A DNA stretch of 64,000 nucleotides from Streptomyces vinaceus (GCF_008704935.1 NZ_CP023692.1:3171001-3235000); one strand, 5' to 3'. Shown: positions 1 through 7,950, counted from the first letter of the stretch. The notes: generated by a model from the letters alone, not told the origin. Made by a program: numbers and translations.

Positions 1-887
1 AAGACCGAGCCGAACATGCCCAGGTACATCAGCAGGCTGGCCATGTTGATCCCGAGGAAGCCCCGGTTCTGGAAGAGGCGCATGGGCAGCATGGGGTTCG
101 CGTTGCGGAAGCCGTGGACGACGAACGCCCCGACGAGCGCGGCGCCGGCGATCAGGCCGGTGAGCACGGAGGCGCTGGTCCAGCCGTCGGCGTTGGCGTT
201 GACGAGGGCGTAGACGATGCCGAAGAGGCCGCCGCTGATCAGGAGCGTTCCCGGGACGTCGAGTCGGGCGTTCGGGGCGGTGGACTCGGCCAGCTTGAGG
301 CGGGCGAGCGGGATCAGGGCGAGGCCGATCGGGACGTTCAGCCAGAAGATCCACTGCCAGGAGATGTGCTCGGTGAGGGTGCCGCCGACGAGGGGGCCGC
401 TGGCGACGGCGAGGCCGCTGACGGCGCTGAAGATGCCGAGGGCCATGCCGCGGCGGGCGGCCGGGACGGCGGCGGTGAGCAGGGTGAGGGTGAGCGGCAT
501 CATGATCGCGGCGCCGACGCCCTGGACGGCGCGGGCGGCGATGAGCTCGTCGATGCCCGGCGAGAGGGCGGCGGCGGCGGAGGCGCCGGTGAACACCGCG
601 AGGCCGGCCATGAAGAGCCGGCGCCGCCCGAAGCGGTCGCCGAGGGCCGCGCCGAACATGAGGAGGACGGCGAAGGTGAGCGTGTAGGCGTTCACCGTCC
701 ACTCCAGGTCCTCCAGCGCACCGCCGAGGTCCTTGCGGATGGCGGGGAGGGCGGTGGTGACGACGAGGTTGTCGAGGGCGGCCATGAAGCCGGCGACGGA
801 GGTGAGGACGAGCGCCCAGACGGCGGGGCCGCGGAGTGCGGCGTCCCGGGTGCCTTCGGCGCCGTGGGCTTCGTGCGTGGAGTTCAC
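1..887 (-). CDS. MFS drug efflux transporter, DHA2 family (C-terminal part outside window)
   Basis: The reading frame starts at a GTG (complement of 885-887) and runs off the left edge after about 295 codons. The protein opens with a short hydrophilic segment (VNSTHEAHGAEG), then successive hydrophobic helices. The first helix contains GFMAALDNLVVTTALP and the 2-3 loop contains GDRFGRRR, both typical of 14-helix EmrB/QacA proton antiporters. It lies downstream of the tetR-type gene on the same strand, but has its own copy of the palindromic operator 30 bp before its start. That suggests a drug or metabolite exporter repressed by the neighbouring regulator. The substrate cannot be read from sequence. 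Confidence 0.88.
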   Translation of the reverse strand, partial: MNSTHEAHGAEGTRDAALRGPAVWALVLTSVAGFMAALDNLVVTTALPAIRKDLGGALEDLEWTVNAYTLTFAVLLMFGAALGDRFGRRRLFMAGLAVFTGASAAAALSPGIDELIAARAVQGVGAAIMMPLTLTLLTAAVPAARRGMALGIFSAVSGLAVASGPLVGGTLTEHISWQWIFWLNVPIGLALIPLARLKLAESTAPNARLDVPGTLLISGGLFGIVYALVNANADGWTSASVLTGLIAGAALVGAFVVHGFRNANPMLPMRLFQNRGFLGINMASLLMYLGMFGSV

Positions 888-917
888 GATTTCCCCCTGA
901 AGGTGATGACGAGCGTT

Positions 918-937
918 GTTAGTTATCACTGACTAAC
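918..937. promoter_or_regulatory. TetR operator copy 1 (in front of the MFS gene)
   Basis: A perfect inverted repeat, GTTAGT-N8-ACTAAC, lies 30 bp upstream of the exporter GTG. The same arms and the same 8-bp spacer recur at 1578-1597 in front of the regulator gene. Two AT-rich palindromes at the two promoters of a repressor/exporter pair are best read as binding sites of the encoded TetR-family repressor. Confidence 0.8.
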
Positions 938-989
938 TTTTGCGGCCATGAAAAGGCGCCGCACGGGGCGGACGGCGTGCGCCGGGGAC

Positions 990-1568
990 TCACTCCCCCG
1001 GCCGGCCCTCTCGCCCCTGGACCCGGGCGGCGGGGAACAGTCCCTCCCAGACCCGGTGCCCGGGCGGGAAGCCCATGGCGGCCAGGTTGTTGATCAGCAT
1101 TCCGTAGGCCATGAAGGTCGTGGTCTCGTTCACGTCCCCGCCGAGGGGGAGGTGGACGGTGTCCCAGAGCTCCATCCAGCCGTTGCGCACGAGCTCGCCG
1201 AGCTCGTGGTCGCCGGCCGCTTCGGCGGCGCCGATGGTGACGTACATCTGGAGCTGCATCTGGAGCTTGTCCGGATCCTCGGTGATGAGCCGGGCGTACG
1301 CGTTCGCCATGGCGTACGTCGCCTCATCGCCCTCCAGGCCCTCGGCCGCCGCGCCGAGCACCTCGCGGGTCTCGCGCAGGCAGCGGTCGGCGGCGGCGAG
1401 GAAGATGGCCTGCTTGTTCGGGAAGAGCCGGAACAGGTACGGCTGCGAGACTCCGACCCGCTTGGCGATCGCCTCGGTGGAGGTCCCGTGATAGCCGCCG
1501 CGGGCGAACTCGTGCATCGCCGCACGGATGACGCTCTCGCGCCGCTCGTCCGCACTCATCCTTGCCAT
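990..1568 (-). CDS. TetR/AcrR-family transcriptional repressor
   Basis: 192 residues. The N-terminal helix-turn-helix is clear: ERRESVIRAAMHEFARGG, then GTSTEAIAKRVGVSQPYLFRLFPNKQAIF, the canonical TetR recognition region at about residues 10-55. The C-terminal ligand domain is diverse, as usual. I chose ATG at 1568 (MARMSADE). A TTG start at 1589 would put the operator inside the coding sequence. No clear Shine-Dalgarno sequence precedes 1568, so the mRNA may be nearly leaderless. The operator ends 9 bp upstream, implying autorepression. The gene lies directly upstream of the exporter on the same strand and probably responds to the exported compound. Confidence 0.9.
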   Translation of the reverse strand: MARMSADERRESVIRAAMHEFARGGYHGTSTEAIAKRVGVSQPYLFRLFPNKQAIFLAAADRCLRETREVLGAAAEGLEGDEATYAMANAYARLITEDPDKLQMQLQMYVTIGAAEAAGDHELGELVRNGWMELWDTVHLPLGGDVNETTTFMAYGMLINNLAAMGFPPGHRVWEGLFPAARVQGREGRPGE

Positions 1569-1577
1569 GCGTATGAA

Positions 1578-1597
1578 GTTAGTACTCAATCACTAAC
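1578..1597. promoter_or_regulatory. TetR operator copy 2 (in front of the regulator gene)
   Basis: GTTAGT-N8-ACTAAC with arms and spacing identical to copy 1 at 918-937; only the spacer differs. It sits immediately upstream of the regulator start codon, the expected position for autoregulation. Confidence 0.8.
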
Positions 1598-1723
1598 TTG
1601 GCAAGCCCTCTGGCCCGGCGCCCTCCGCCGACCGTGTCGCGCGTCACATCGGACTCATGTCACGAACGGGGCGGCAGAGCGCATCTGGTGGTCGTCAACA
1701 GCGGGTGGAGGAGGGCGAGAGCG

Positions 1724-3031
1724 ATGAACGCACAGCCGAAGGACACGCGGCACGAAGACGCATACGCGGACACGGCCACGGCCGCGGGCGTGGATGTGGA
1801 CGCGGACGGAGCGGGCGGCGGGAGCGGCACCCACCACGTCCTGGTCCTGGGGGCGGGGTACGCGGGCATGTCCGCGGCGGTCCAGCTCGGAGCCCGGCTC
1901 GGGCGGCGCCAGAACGTGCGGGTGACCCTGGTGAACGCCCAGGAACGGTTCACCGAGCGGCTGCGGCTCCACATGACGGCGACCGGGCAGCAGCTCGCCG
2001 AGCTGAGCATCCCGGAGCTACTGGAGGGGACGGGCGCGCGGTTCGTCCGCGGCTGGGTGACGGCGGTGGACGCGGACGCGAGGACGGTGCGGATCGACGA
2101 CGACCGGGTCCTGCCCTACGACACGCTGGTCTACGGCCTCGGCAGCGTGGCCAACCTCGGGGCGGTGGCGGGCGTGGAGGAGCACGCGTACACCCTGAAC
2201 AGCCCCGAGGACGCGGCGGCGCTGGCCGACCGCCTGGCCCGGCTCGCGAAGGGCAACGGCAGCGGCAGCGGCAGCGGCAGCGGGACGGTGGTCGTCGTCG
2301 GGAGCGGCCTGACCGGCATCGAGTCGGCCGCGGAGATCGCCGAGCGGCACCCGGGGCTGGACGTCGTCCTGCTGGGCCGGCGCGAACCCGGCGCCACCAT
2401 GACCCCGAAGGCCGCGGCGTACCTGCGGGCCGCGCTCGGCCGCCTGGGCGTGACCGTGCGCAGCGGGGTCGAGGTGGTGGAGGTACTGCCGGGCGCGGTC
2501 GAGCTGGCCGGGGGCGAGCGCCTCCCCGCCGACGCGGTCCTGTGGACCAGCGGTACGCGGGTGTCGCCGCTGGCGGCCGCCGCCGGGCTGGCCGTCGACG
2601 AGCGCGGCCGCGTCCTCACCGACGCCGCGCTGCGGTCGGTATCGCACCCGGAGGTGTACGCGGTGGGCGACGCGGCGGCGATCCGGCAGGGCTACGGCGT
2701 CATGCACGGCACCTGCCAGGGCGGCATGCCGACGGGCGTGCACGCCGCGGTGTCGATCGTCCGCACGCTGAAGGGCAGAGCGCCCCGGCCGTTCCGCTTC
2801 GGCTACTACCACACGCCGGTGAGCCTGGGCCGGAACGACGCGGTGGTGCAGTTCACCCGGCCCGACGACAGTCCGCGGCGCATTCACCTGACCGGCCGCA
2901 CGGCGGCCCGGTACAAAGAGGTGGTGAGCGCCGCGCCCTGGCCGACGTACGGCCGCATGAAGAAGATGCCCGCCTCGGGAGCCGTCTGGCCGCGTGGGGG
3001 CCGCTTCACCCGGAACGGGGCGGTCCGATGA
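1724..3031 (+). CDS. FAD-dependent pyridine nucleotide oxidoreductase (NDH-2-like)
   Basis: 435 residues; ATG at 1724 is preceded by the ribosome site GGAGGAGGG. An FAD-binding Rossmann motif (VLGAGYAGMSAAVQL) lies near residue 40 and a second, NAD(P)H-binding motif (VVGSGLTGIESAAEIAE) near residue 190. The C-terminal FAD motif is YAVGDAA. No redox-active CxxxxC is present, so this is the NADH dehydrogenase-2/ferredoxin reductase type rather than a disulfide reductase. The stop codon overlaps the start of the sigma factor gene (ATGA), so the two are translationally coupled. ECF41 sigma factors are characteristically encoded next to an oxidoreductase, carboxymuconolactone decarboxylase or epimerase gene; this would be the oxidoreductase type. 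Confidence 0.88.
   Translation: MNAQPKDTRHEDAYADTATAAGVDVDADGAGGGSGTHHVLVLGAGYAGMSAAVQLGARLGRRQNVRVTLVNAQERFTERLRLHMTATGQQLAELSIPELLEGTGARFVRGWVTAVDADARTVRIDDDRVLPYDTLVYGLGSVANLGAVAGVEEHAYTLNSPEDAAALADRLARLAKGNGSGSGSGSGTVVVVGSGLTGIESAAEIAERHPGLDVVLLGRREPGATMTPKAAAYLRAALGRLGVTVRSGVEVVEVLPGAVELAGGERLPADAVLWTSGTRVSPLAAAAGLAVDERGRVLTDAALRSVSHPEVYAVGDAAAIRQGYGVMHGTCQGGMPTGVHAAVSIVRTLKGRAPRPFRFGYYHTPVSLGRNDAVVQFTRPDDSPRRIHLTGRTAARYKEVVSAAPWPTYGRMKKMPASGAVWPRGGRFTRNGAVR
2258..2281 (+). repeat. Hexanucleotide repeat (GGCAGC)x4 inside the oxidoreductase gene
   Basis: Four exact GGCAGC units encode a Gly-Ser run just before the NAD(P)-binding motif. Slippage would change the linker length without shifting the frame. 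Confidence 0.9.
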
Positions 3032-3951
3032 CCGGTCCCTCGCCCACGGACCTCGACCAGCAGGTGTTCCACCGGCACCGGAACCTGCTGTTCACGGTGG
3101 CCTACCGGATCCTGGGCACGGCGGCCGACGCGGAGGACGCGGTCCAGGACGCCTGGATCAAGTGGTCGGCGGCGGACCGCTCACAGGTGGCCGACCCCAA
3201 GGCGTACCTGGCGCGGATCGTGTCGAACGAGGCGCTGGCACGGCTGCGGTCCGCCCGCCACCAGCGGGAGACCTACGTCGGACCGTGGCTCCCCGAGCCC
3301 ATCCTCACCACGGGCGACACCGCCGAGACCGTCGTGGACGCCGAGTCGGTGTCGATGGCCGTGCTCGTCGTACTGGAGACGCTCAGCCCGCTGGAGCGCG
3401 CGGTGTTCGTGCTGAAGGAGGTCTTCGACTTCAGCCACGCCGAGATCGCGGAGGCACTGGAACGCTCCGAGGCGGCGGTGCGCCAGGCCGCGCACCGCGC
3501 CCGCGAGCACGTCCGGGCGGGGCGGCCGCGCTTCACCGCCGACCGGTCGCGCCGGCGCGAGGTCACGGAGCGGTTCTTCGCCGCCACGACCGGCGGTGAC
3601 GTCAACGCGCTGATGGAGGTCCTGTCCCCGGACGTGACCCTGTGGACCGATGGCGGCGGGAAGGTCCGCCAGGCCCTGAAGCCGGTCCTGGGGGCGCGGA
3701 CGGTGGCCGCCTGGTTCGCCGCCATGGGCAGCGTCACCTACCAGGGCGTCGCCCCCGCCGACATGAGGGCCGAACTCATCGAGATCAACGGCGGCCCGGG
3801 CCTGCTGTTCAGCGCACCGGACCGGGTGATCTCCACGGTCACCTTCGACTTCGACGCCGACGGCCGGATCACCACGATCCACAACGTCGCCAACCCGGAC
3901 AAGCTCCGGGCCGTCACCGAGGGCACCGCCCACGGCATCGGCACGCGCTGA
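3028..3951 (+). CDS. ECF41-family RNA polymerase sigma factor (SigJ-like)
   Basis: 307 residues. Sigma region 2 covers about residues 10-80 (VFHRHRNLLFTVAYRILG, DAEDAVQDAW). Sigma region 4 covers about 115-165 (LSPLERAVFVLKEVF, AEIAEALERSEAAVRQ). A SnoaL-like C-terminal domain of about 135 residues follows. Three ECF41 signatures are visible: WLPEP (87-91) in the linker, DGGGKV (208-213) in the SnoaL domain and NPDKL near the end. In this group the C-terminal domain acts as a built-in regulator in place of an anti-sigma factor. The start overlaps the oxidoreductase stop codon by four bases. Its target promoters are unknown. Confidence 0.93.
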   Translation: MTGPSPTDLDQQVFHRHRNLLFTVAYRILGTAADAEDAVQDAWIKWSAADRSQVADPKAYLARIVSNEALARLRSARHQRETYVGPWLPEPILTTGDTAETVVDAESVSMAVLVVLETLSPLERAVFVLKEVFDFSHAEIAEALERSEAAVRQAAHRAREHVRAGRPRFTADRSRRREVTERFFAATTGGDVNALMEVLSPDVTLWTDGGGKVRQALKPVLGARTVAAWFAAMGSVTYQGVAPADMRAELIEINGGPGLLFSAPDRVISTVTFDFDADGRITTIHNVANPDKLRAVTEGTAHGIGTR

Positions 3952-3952
3952 G

Positions 3953-3988
3953 CGAGCGCCGAGCGGGACCCGTCCCGCCCGGCGCTCG
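3953..3988. terminator. Bidirectional terminator between sigma factor and MaoC genes
   Basis: The arms CGAGCGCCG and CGGCGCTCG enclose a second stem GCGGGAC/GTCCCGC. The hairpin lies 2 bp after the sigma factor stop and 20 bp beyond the convergent MaoC gene stop. Confidence 0.8.
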
Positions 3989-4008
3989 GCCCGGTGTGGG
4001 CGCCGGGC

Positions 4009-4437
4009 TCAGGCCAGGACCACCACGGCCCGGGACATGCCCAGGACCTTCTGGCCCGCGCTCATCGCCGTCAGGTCCACGCGTACGCGGTGGTCGTCCA
4101 GCTTCGCCGCGACCTTGGCCGTGACCTCGACCAGCGCGCCCGTCTCGTCGTTCGGCACGACGACCGGCTTCGTGAAGCGGACCCCGTACTCGACGACCGC
4201 ACCCGGGTCGCCGACCCAGTCGGTGACCACGCGGATCGCCTCGGCCATCGTGAACATGCCGTGCGCGATCACGTCCGGCAGCCCGACCTCCTTGGCGAAC
4301 TTCTCGTTCCAGTGGATCGGGTTGAAGTCGCCCGAGGCACCCGCGTACCGCACCAGCGTGGCGCGCGTCACCGGGAAGGAGCCCGCCGGCAGCTCCGTGC
4401 CGACCTCGACGTCGGCGTACTTGATCTGCGCGGTCAT
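4009..4437 (-). CDS. MaoC-like (R)-hydratase/dehydratase, HadB-like subunit
   Basis: 142 residues, a single hot-dog fold. The hydratase-2 motif GDFNPIHWNEKFAKEVGL, followed by DVIAHGMFTMA, supplies the catalytic Asp and His of MaoC/HadB enzymes. It starts 1 bp after the upstream hot-dog gene, so the two are one operon. In mycobacteria such a pair (HadAB) forms a heterodimer that dehydrates 3-hydroxyacyl-ACP. Streptomycetes make no mycolic acids, so the substrate here is uncertain. Confidence 0.88.
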   Translation of the reverse strand: MTAQIKYADVEVGTELPAGSFPVTRATLVRYAGASGDFNPIHWNEKFAKEVGLPDVIAHGMFTMAEAIRVVTDWVGDPGAVVEYGVRFTKPVVVPNDETGALVEVTAKVAAKLDDHRVRVDLTAMSAGQKVLGMSRAVVVLA

Positions 4438-4438
4438 C

Positions 4439-4891
4439 TCAGGCCTCCTCGGGGGCGCGGGAGACGAGCTTCGTCCACGCCGTCACCACGTGCTCGCCGG
4501 TCTCGTCGTGGACCTCGCCGCGGATGTCGATGATGTCGTTGCCCGCCATCGACTTCACGGCCTCGATCGTGGAGGTCACCGACAGGCGGTCACCGGCACG
4601 CACGGGCCGCGAGTACGCGAACTTCTGGTCGCCGTGCACGACGCGGCTGTAGTCCAGACCCAGCTGCGGGTCCTCGACGACCTGACCCGCCGCCGCGAAT
4701 GTGATCGCGAACACGAAAGTCGGCGGGGCGATCACGTCCAGGTGACCGAACGCCTTGGCGGCATCGGGGTCGGTGTAGACGGGATTCGCGTCCCCCACCG
4801 CCACCGCGAATTCGCGGATCTTCTCCCGGCCGACCTCGTACGGATCGGTGGGCGGGTAGCTCCGCCCCACGAAGGACTGGTCGAGCGCCAT
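4439..4891 (-). CDS. MaoC N-terminal-like protein, HadA-like (UPF0336 family)
   Basis: 150 residues, ATG preceded by the ribosome site AGGAGGT. The fold is hot-dog. At the position where HadB has the catalytic NPIH it reads GDANPVYTD, lacking the histidine. It is therefore expected to be the substrate-binding, non-catalytic partner of the gene that follows 1 bp later. The neighbourhood rpmG - hadA-like - hadB-like is the standard one in streptomycetes (the UPF0336 protein next to ribosomal protein L33). Confidence 0.88.
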   Translation of the reverse strand: MALDQSFVGRSYPPTDPYEVGREKIREFAVAVGDANPVYTDPDAAKAFGHLDVIAPPTFVFAITFAAAGQVVEDPQLGLDYSRVVHGDQKFAYSRPVRAGDRLSVTSTIEAVKSMAGNDIIDIRGEVHDETGEHVVTAWTKLVSRAPEEA

Positions 4892-4968
4892 GGCTCCCTA
4901 CCTCCTGTTGGAAAAAAGTCGGTCACACGAGGAAAACGATCACAGACCGACGATCACGGAAACGACAC

Positions 4969-4999
4969 GAGGCCGCCCCCCAAAGAAGGGGACGACCTC
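4969..4999 (-). terminator. Terminator of rpmG
   Basis: On the minus strand the sequence is GAGGTCGTCCCC, a TTCTTT loop, then GGGGGGCGGCCTC, giving a long GC stem 34 bp after the rpmG stop codon. It separates rpmG from the hot-dog gene pair. Confidence 0.78.
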
Positions 5000-5032
5000 A
5001 TGACGGTGCCTGTATTCGAGACTTCGCTGGGG

Positions 5033-5197
5033 TCAGCGGGTCTCGCGGTGCGCGGTGTGCGAGTTGCAGCGCGGGCAGTGCTTCTTCATCTCCATGCGGT
5101 CCGGGTTGTTACGCCGGTTCTTCTTGGTGATGTAGTTCCGCTCCTTGCACTCCACGCAGGCCAGCGTGATCTTCGGGCGGACGTCGGTGGCAGCCAC
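5033..5197 (-). CDS. rpmG: 50S ribosomal protein L33
   Basis: 54 residues, starting at GTG (complement of 5195-5197) behind the ribosome site AAGGAG. The sequence is a standard L33: [17 protein letters not shown] and [18 protein letters not shown]. Two CxxC pairs (CVEC and CPRC) show that this is the zinc-binding form, not the cysteine-free paralogue that streptomycetes make under zinc starvation. It lies next to tRNA-Met and tRNA-Thr, a translation-gene cluster usual for this locus. Confidence 0.96.
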   Translation of the reverse strand: MAATDVRPKITLACVECKERNYITKKNRRNNPDRMEMKKHCPRCNSHTAHRETR

Positions 5198-5285
5198 GTG
5201 AGTGCTCCTTGACGGACTATGGGACGGATGAACGCATAAAAGAGTAGCCGATCGGGAGACCGACCCCGCAATCGGCTACTGTGGG

Positions 5286-5358
5286 TAGCGGCGACCGGAC
5301 TTGAACCGGTGACACAGCGATTATGAGCCGCTTGCTCTACCGACTGAGCTACGCCGCT
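5286..5358 (-). tRNA. tRNA-Met (CAT anticodon)
   Basis: 73 nt. The acceptor stem AGCGGCG/CGCCGCT, D-arm GCTCAGTCGGTAGAGC, anticodon loop CTCATAA and T-loop GGTTCAAGTCC all fold. CCA is not encoded. The first acceptor base is paired (A-T), unlike an initiator tRNA, so elongator Met is most likely. Confidence 0.95.
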
Positions 5359-5406
5359 TTGATGTGATCAGCTCCCCACCCGAGGGTGGGGAACCTCTCT
5401 CACCAG

Positions 5407-5479
5407 AGCCCCAATGCGGAATCGAACCGCAGACCTTCTCCTTACCATGGAGACGCTCTACCGACTGAGCTATTGGGGC
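5407..5479 (-). tRNA. tRNA-Thr (GGT anticodon)
   Basis: 73 nt. The acceptor stem is GCCCCAA/TTGGGGC. The anticodon stem TCTCC/GGAGA carries the loop ATGGTAA, so the anticodon is GGT. The T-arm GCGGTTCGATTCCGC is intact. It lies 48 bp upstream of tRNA-Met on the same strand, and the two are probably co-transcribed. Confidence 0.95.
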
Positions 5480-5886
5480 GAGCGATGAAGACATTACACG
5501 GTTGCCCGCCCATCGCCCAAATCCTTTGCGGGGACTGGGCTCCGAGGGGGCGGTCCCGGCTTTCCCGATCAAGTCCCGGGTGCCACCGAGGCCCATTTCG
5601 GGGCGGATTGTGTCCGGGCTCACATTCCCGGCGGCCCCCACGAGCCACTCCGGCCCCGCCGATCCCCGCCGATCCCGTACGAAGCGGCCGGCGCGAGGAG
5701 GCGTCCGCGCCCGGCCGGGGCGCGGGCACGGGCGCCGCGGCCCGGGGGCACCACACCGGTACGACTATTGCGCTCCTCCGCGAAGCGGAGACCCCCGCGC
5801 CCTAGGCTCTGAGCACGCTGCGTGATCTTGGGCCGCGGGCCGCGGCCGCTCGGCCCAGGAACCGCCCGAGCCACCGCAGGAGCGCG
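5480..5886. other. Intergenic region without a convincing gene
   Basis: About 400 bp between the divergent tRNA-Thr and amidohydrolase genes. It should hold the promoters of both. The open frames in it lack coding bias and family resemblance. I see no strong palindrome and no additional RNA gene. Confidence 0.6.
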
Positions 5887-7224
5887 ATGTCCGACAGCCA
5901 GCCGCAGCAGCCGTCCCCCTTCCCGCCGGGCGGCCGTGGTGAGGGCGGCGGCCAGGGGCCCCGGCGCCCGCCCGGGAACGCGGACGCGAACGCTGCCGCT
6001 GCCGCTGCCGCTGCCGCTGCCGCCGAGTCCACCACCCTGCTGCTCTGCGGAGCCCGCCTCACGGACGGGCGTACGGTCGACGTCCGGCTCGGCGGCGGCC
6101 GGATCCAGGCCGTCGGCACCGCGGGCAGCCTGCCCTCCCCCGCGCTCGCCCGCGTCGACCTCGGCGGCTACCTGCTGCTCCCCGCCCCCGCGGAGCCGCA
6201 CGCCCACGGGGACACCGCCCTGACCGCCGACGGCGAGGGGCCCGTCTCGTACGGCACCGACGAGGTGCAGCGCCGGGCCACCGAGGCCGCCCTGCTCCAG
6301 CTCGGCCACGGCGCCACGGCCGTGCGCTCCCACGTCCGGATCGGGGACGTGCACGGCCTCGGCCCCCTGGAGGCCGTGCTCCAGGCCCGCCGCTCGCTGC
6401 GCGGACTCACCGACCTGACCACCGTCGCCGTGCCCCGCCTCCTCACCGGCGCGGCCGGCTCCGACGGGCTCGCCATGCTGCGGGACGCCGTCAAGATGGG
6501 CGCCTCCGTCATCGGCGGCTGCCCGGACCTGGACCCCGACCCGACGGGCTTCCTGGAAGCCGTCCTGGAACTCGCCGCCGAGCACGGCTGCCCCGTGGAC
6601 CTGCACACGGACGGTGACGATCCCGGCCGGCTGGCCCGGCTCGCCGCGATGGCCGGCGGGCTGCGCCCGGGGGTGACGATCGGCCCCTGCGGCGGGCTGT
6701 CGCGGCTCCCGCTGGACGTGGCGCACCGGGCCGCCGACCAGCTGGCCGCGGCCGGCGTGCGGGTCACCTGCCTGCCCCAGGGCGACTGCGCGGCCCTGGA
6801 GCGGCGCGGGCTGCGCACGGCTCCCGTACGGCTGCTGCGCGCCGCCGGGGTCCGGGTGGCGGCCGGCAGCGGGGCGCTGCGGGACGCCGGGAACCCGGTC
6901 GGCCGCGGCGACCCGCTGGAGGCGGCATTCCTGCTGGCCTCCCAGGGCGGGCTGCGGGCCCCGGAGGCCTACGCGTCCGTCAGCGGCGCCGCCCGGGAGG
7001 CGATGGGCCTGCCGGAGGTCCGGGTGGAGGCCGGGTTCCCGGCCGAGCTGCTGGCCGTACGGGGGGACCGGATCGCGGGGGTGCTGTCCCTGGCGTACAG
7101 CCGGATCGTGATCCACCGCGGCCGGGTGGTAGCCCGGACGAGTGCCGTACGGGAGTACTGCGACTCGGCGGTCGCGGTGGCCCTGGACCTGCCCCGCCAG
7201 GGCCGCGTGGAGCCCGGCCCCTGA
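5887..7224 (+). CDS. Cytosine deaminase-like amidohydrolase, probably degenerate
   Basis: 445 residues, ATG 5887 with AGGAG upstream. The first 50 residues are Pro/Gly/Ala-rich and disordered, with 11 consecutive alanines. The amidohydrolase fold then follows: an N-terminal beta-sandwich strand (LLLCGARLTDGR), the metal-binding PHAHGD, DLHTDGDD, and the late loop GSGALRDAGNPVGRGDPLE. That loop strongly resembles the cytosine deaminase loop, whose catalytic aspartate is Gly here (GSG instead of G-x-D). A second conserved histidine also appears to be replaced by Pro in TIGPCGGLS. Catalytic function is therefore doubtful; it may have a changed metal centre or a binding role. Confidence 0.75.
   Translation: MSDSQPQQPSPFPPGGRGEGGGQGPRRPPGNADANAAAAAAAAAAAESTTLLLCGARLTDGRTVDVRLGGGRIQAVGTAGSLPSPALARVDLGGYLLLPAPAEPHAHGDTALTADGEGPVSYGTDEVQRRATEAALLQLGHGATAVRSHVRIGDVHGLGPLEAVLQARRSLRGLTDLTTVAVPRLLTGAAGSDGLAMLRDAVKMGASVIGGCPDLDPDPTGFLEAVLELAAEHGCPVDLHTDGDDPGRLARLAAMAGGLRPGVTIGPCGGLSRLPLDVAHRAADQLAAAGVRVTCLPQGDCAALERRGLRTAPVRLLRAAGVRVAAGSGALRDAGNPVGRGDPLEAAFLLASQGGLRAPEAYASVSGAAREAMGLPEVRVEAGFPAELLAVRGDRIAGVLSLAYSRIVIHRGRVVARTSAVREYCDSAVAVALDLPRQGRVEPGP
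5992..6021 (+). repeat. Hexanucleotide repeat (GCTGCC)x5 encoding poly-alanine
   Basis: Five exact GCTGCC units plus a GCC give 11 alanines in the disordered N-terminus of the amidohydrolase-like protein. A frame-neutral simple-sequence tract. Confidence 0.92.
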
Positions 7225-7291
7225 CCGTCCGCCGGCCCGGCGGCGGAGGGTTTCGCGGGCGGCGGCGCCCGGCTCGTCGTACGGTCGGGAC

Positions 7292-7948
7292 ATGCGCATC
7301 GTCATCGCGGGTGGACACGGTCGGATCGCGCTGCGGCTGGAGCGACTGCTCGCCGCGCGCGGGTACGAGGTCGCGGGCATCATCCGCGACCCGGAGCAGG
7401 GCGACGACCTGCGGGAGGCGGGCGCCGAACCGGTGCTCTGCGACCTGGAGTCCGCCTCGGTCGAGCACGTGGCGGGCATCCTGCAGGGCGCGTACGCGGC
7501 GGTGTTCGCGGCCGGCGCGGGCCCCGGCAGCGGTGTGGCCCGCAAGGACACCGTGGACCGGGGCGCGGCGGTGCTGTTCTCGGACGCGTCCGAACGGGCG
7601 GGTGTACGGCGCTTCCTGATGGTCTCTTCGATGGGCGCGGACGCGTACCACGAGGGCGATGACGTCTTCGACTTCTACCTGCGGGCGAAGGGCGAGGCGG
7701 ACGACCACGTACGGACCCGGCTGGGCCTGGAGTGGACGGTCCTGCGGCCCGGCGCGCTGACCGACGACCCCGGGAGCGGGCGGGTGCGGCTGGAGGCGCG
7801 GACGGGCCGCGGGACGGTGGCGCGCGACGACGTGGCCGCCGTGCTGGCGGAGCTGGTCGAAACCCCGGCGACGGCCGGTCTGACGCTGGAGCTGGTCGAG
7901 GGATCGACCCCCGTCGCGGTGGCCGTCAAGGCCGTCGCGGGCAACTGA
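7292..7948 (+). CDS. NAD(P)-binding protein, atypical SDR (NmrA/SDR5-like)
   Basis: 218 residues. A Rossmann motif, IVIAGGHGRIALRLERLL, is at the N-terminus. VSSMGAD follows, then a YLRAKGEAD segment in which Tyr and Lys match the YxxxK arrangement of extended or atypical SDRs, and then LEWTVLRPGALTD. These are the hallmarks of SDR5/NmrA-like proteins. It ends 33 bp before the convergent DUF3574-like gene. The biochemical role is unknown; a flavin or quinone reductase or a redox sensor are the usual options in this family. Confidence 0.82.
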   Translation: MRIVIAGGHGRIALRLERLLAARGYEVAGIIRDPEQGDDLREAGAEPVLCDLESASVEHVAGILQGAYAAVFAAGAGPGSGVARKDTVDRGAAVLFSDASERAGVRRFLMVSSMGADAYHEGDDVFDFYLRAKGEADDHVRTRLGLEWTVLRPGALTDDPGSGRVRLEARTGRGTVARDDVAAVLAELVETPATAGLTLELVEGSTPVAVAVKAVAGN

Positions 7949-7950
7949 GG

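Noticed and set aside
114..932. Long plus-strand open frame over the MFS gene
   Set aside because: It is the antisense shadow of a GC-rich gene: the translation is almost only Gly, Asp, Glu, Ala and Arg. The minus-strand frame shows clear transporter helices.
4439..4891. HadAB-like pair as evidence of mycolic acid synthesis
   Set aside because: The pair is present in streptomycetes, which lack mycolic acids. No FAS-II or mycolate genes are nearby.
5992..6021. GCTGCC tract as a CRISPR or satellite array
   Set aside because: It is a simple in-frame hexanucleotide repeat coding for alanine, without spacers.
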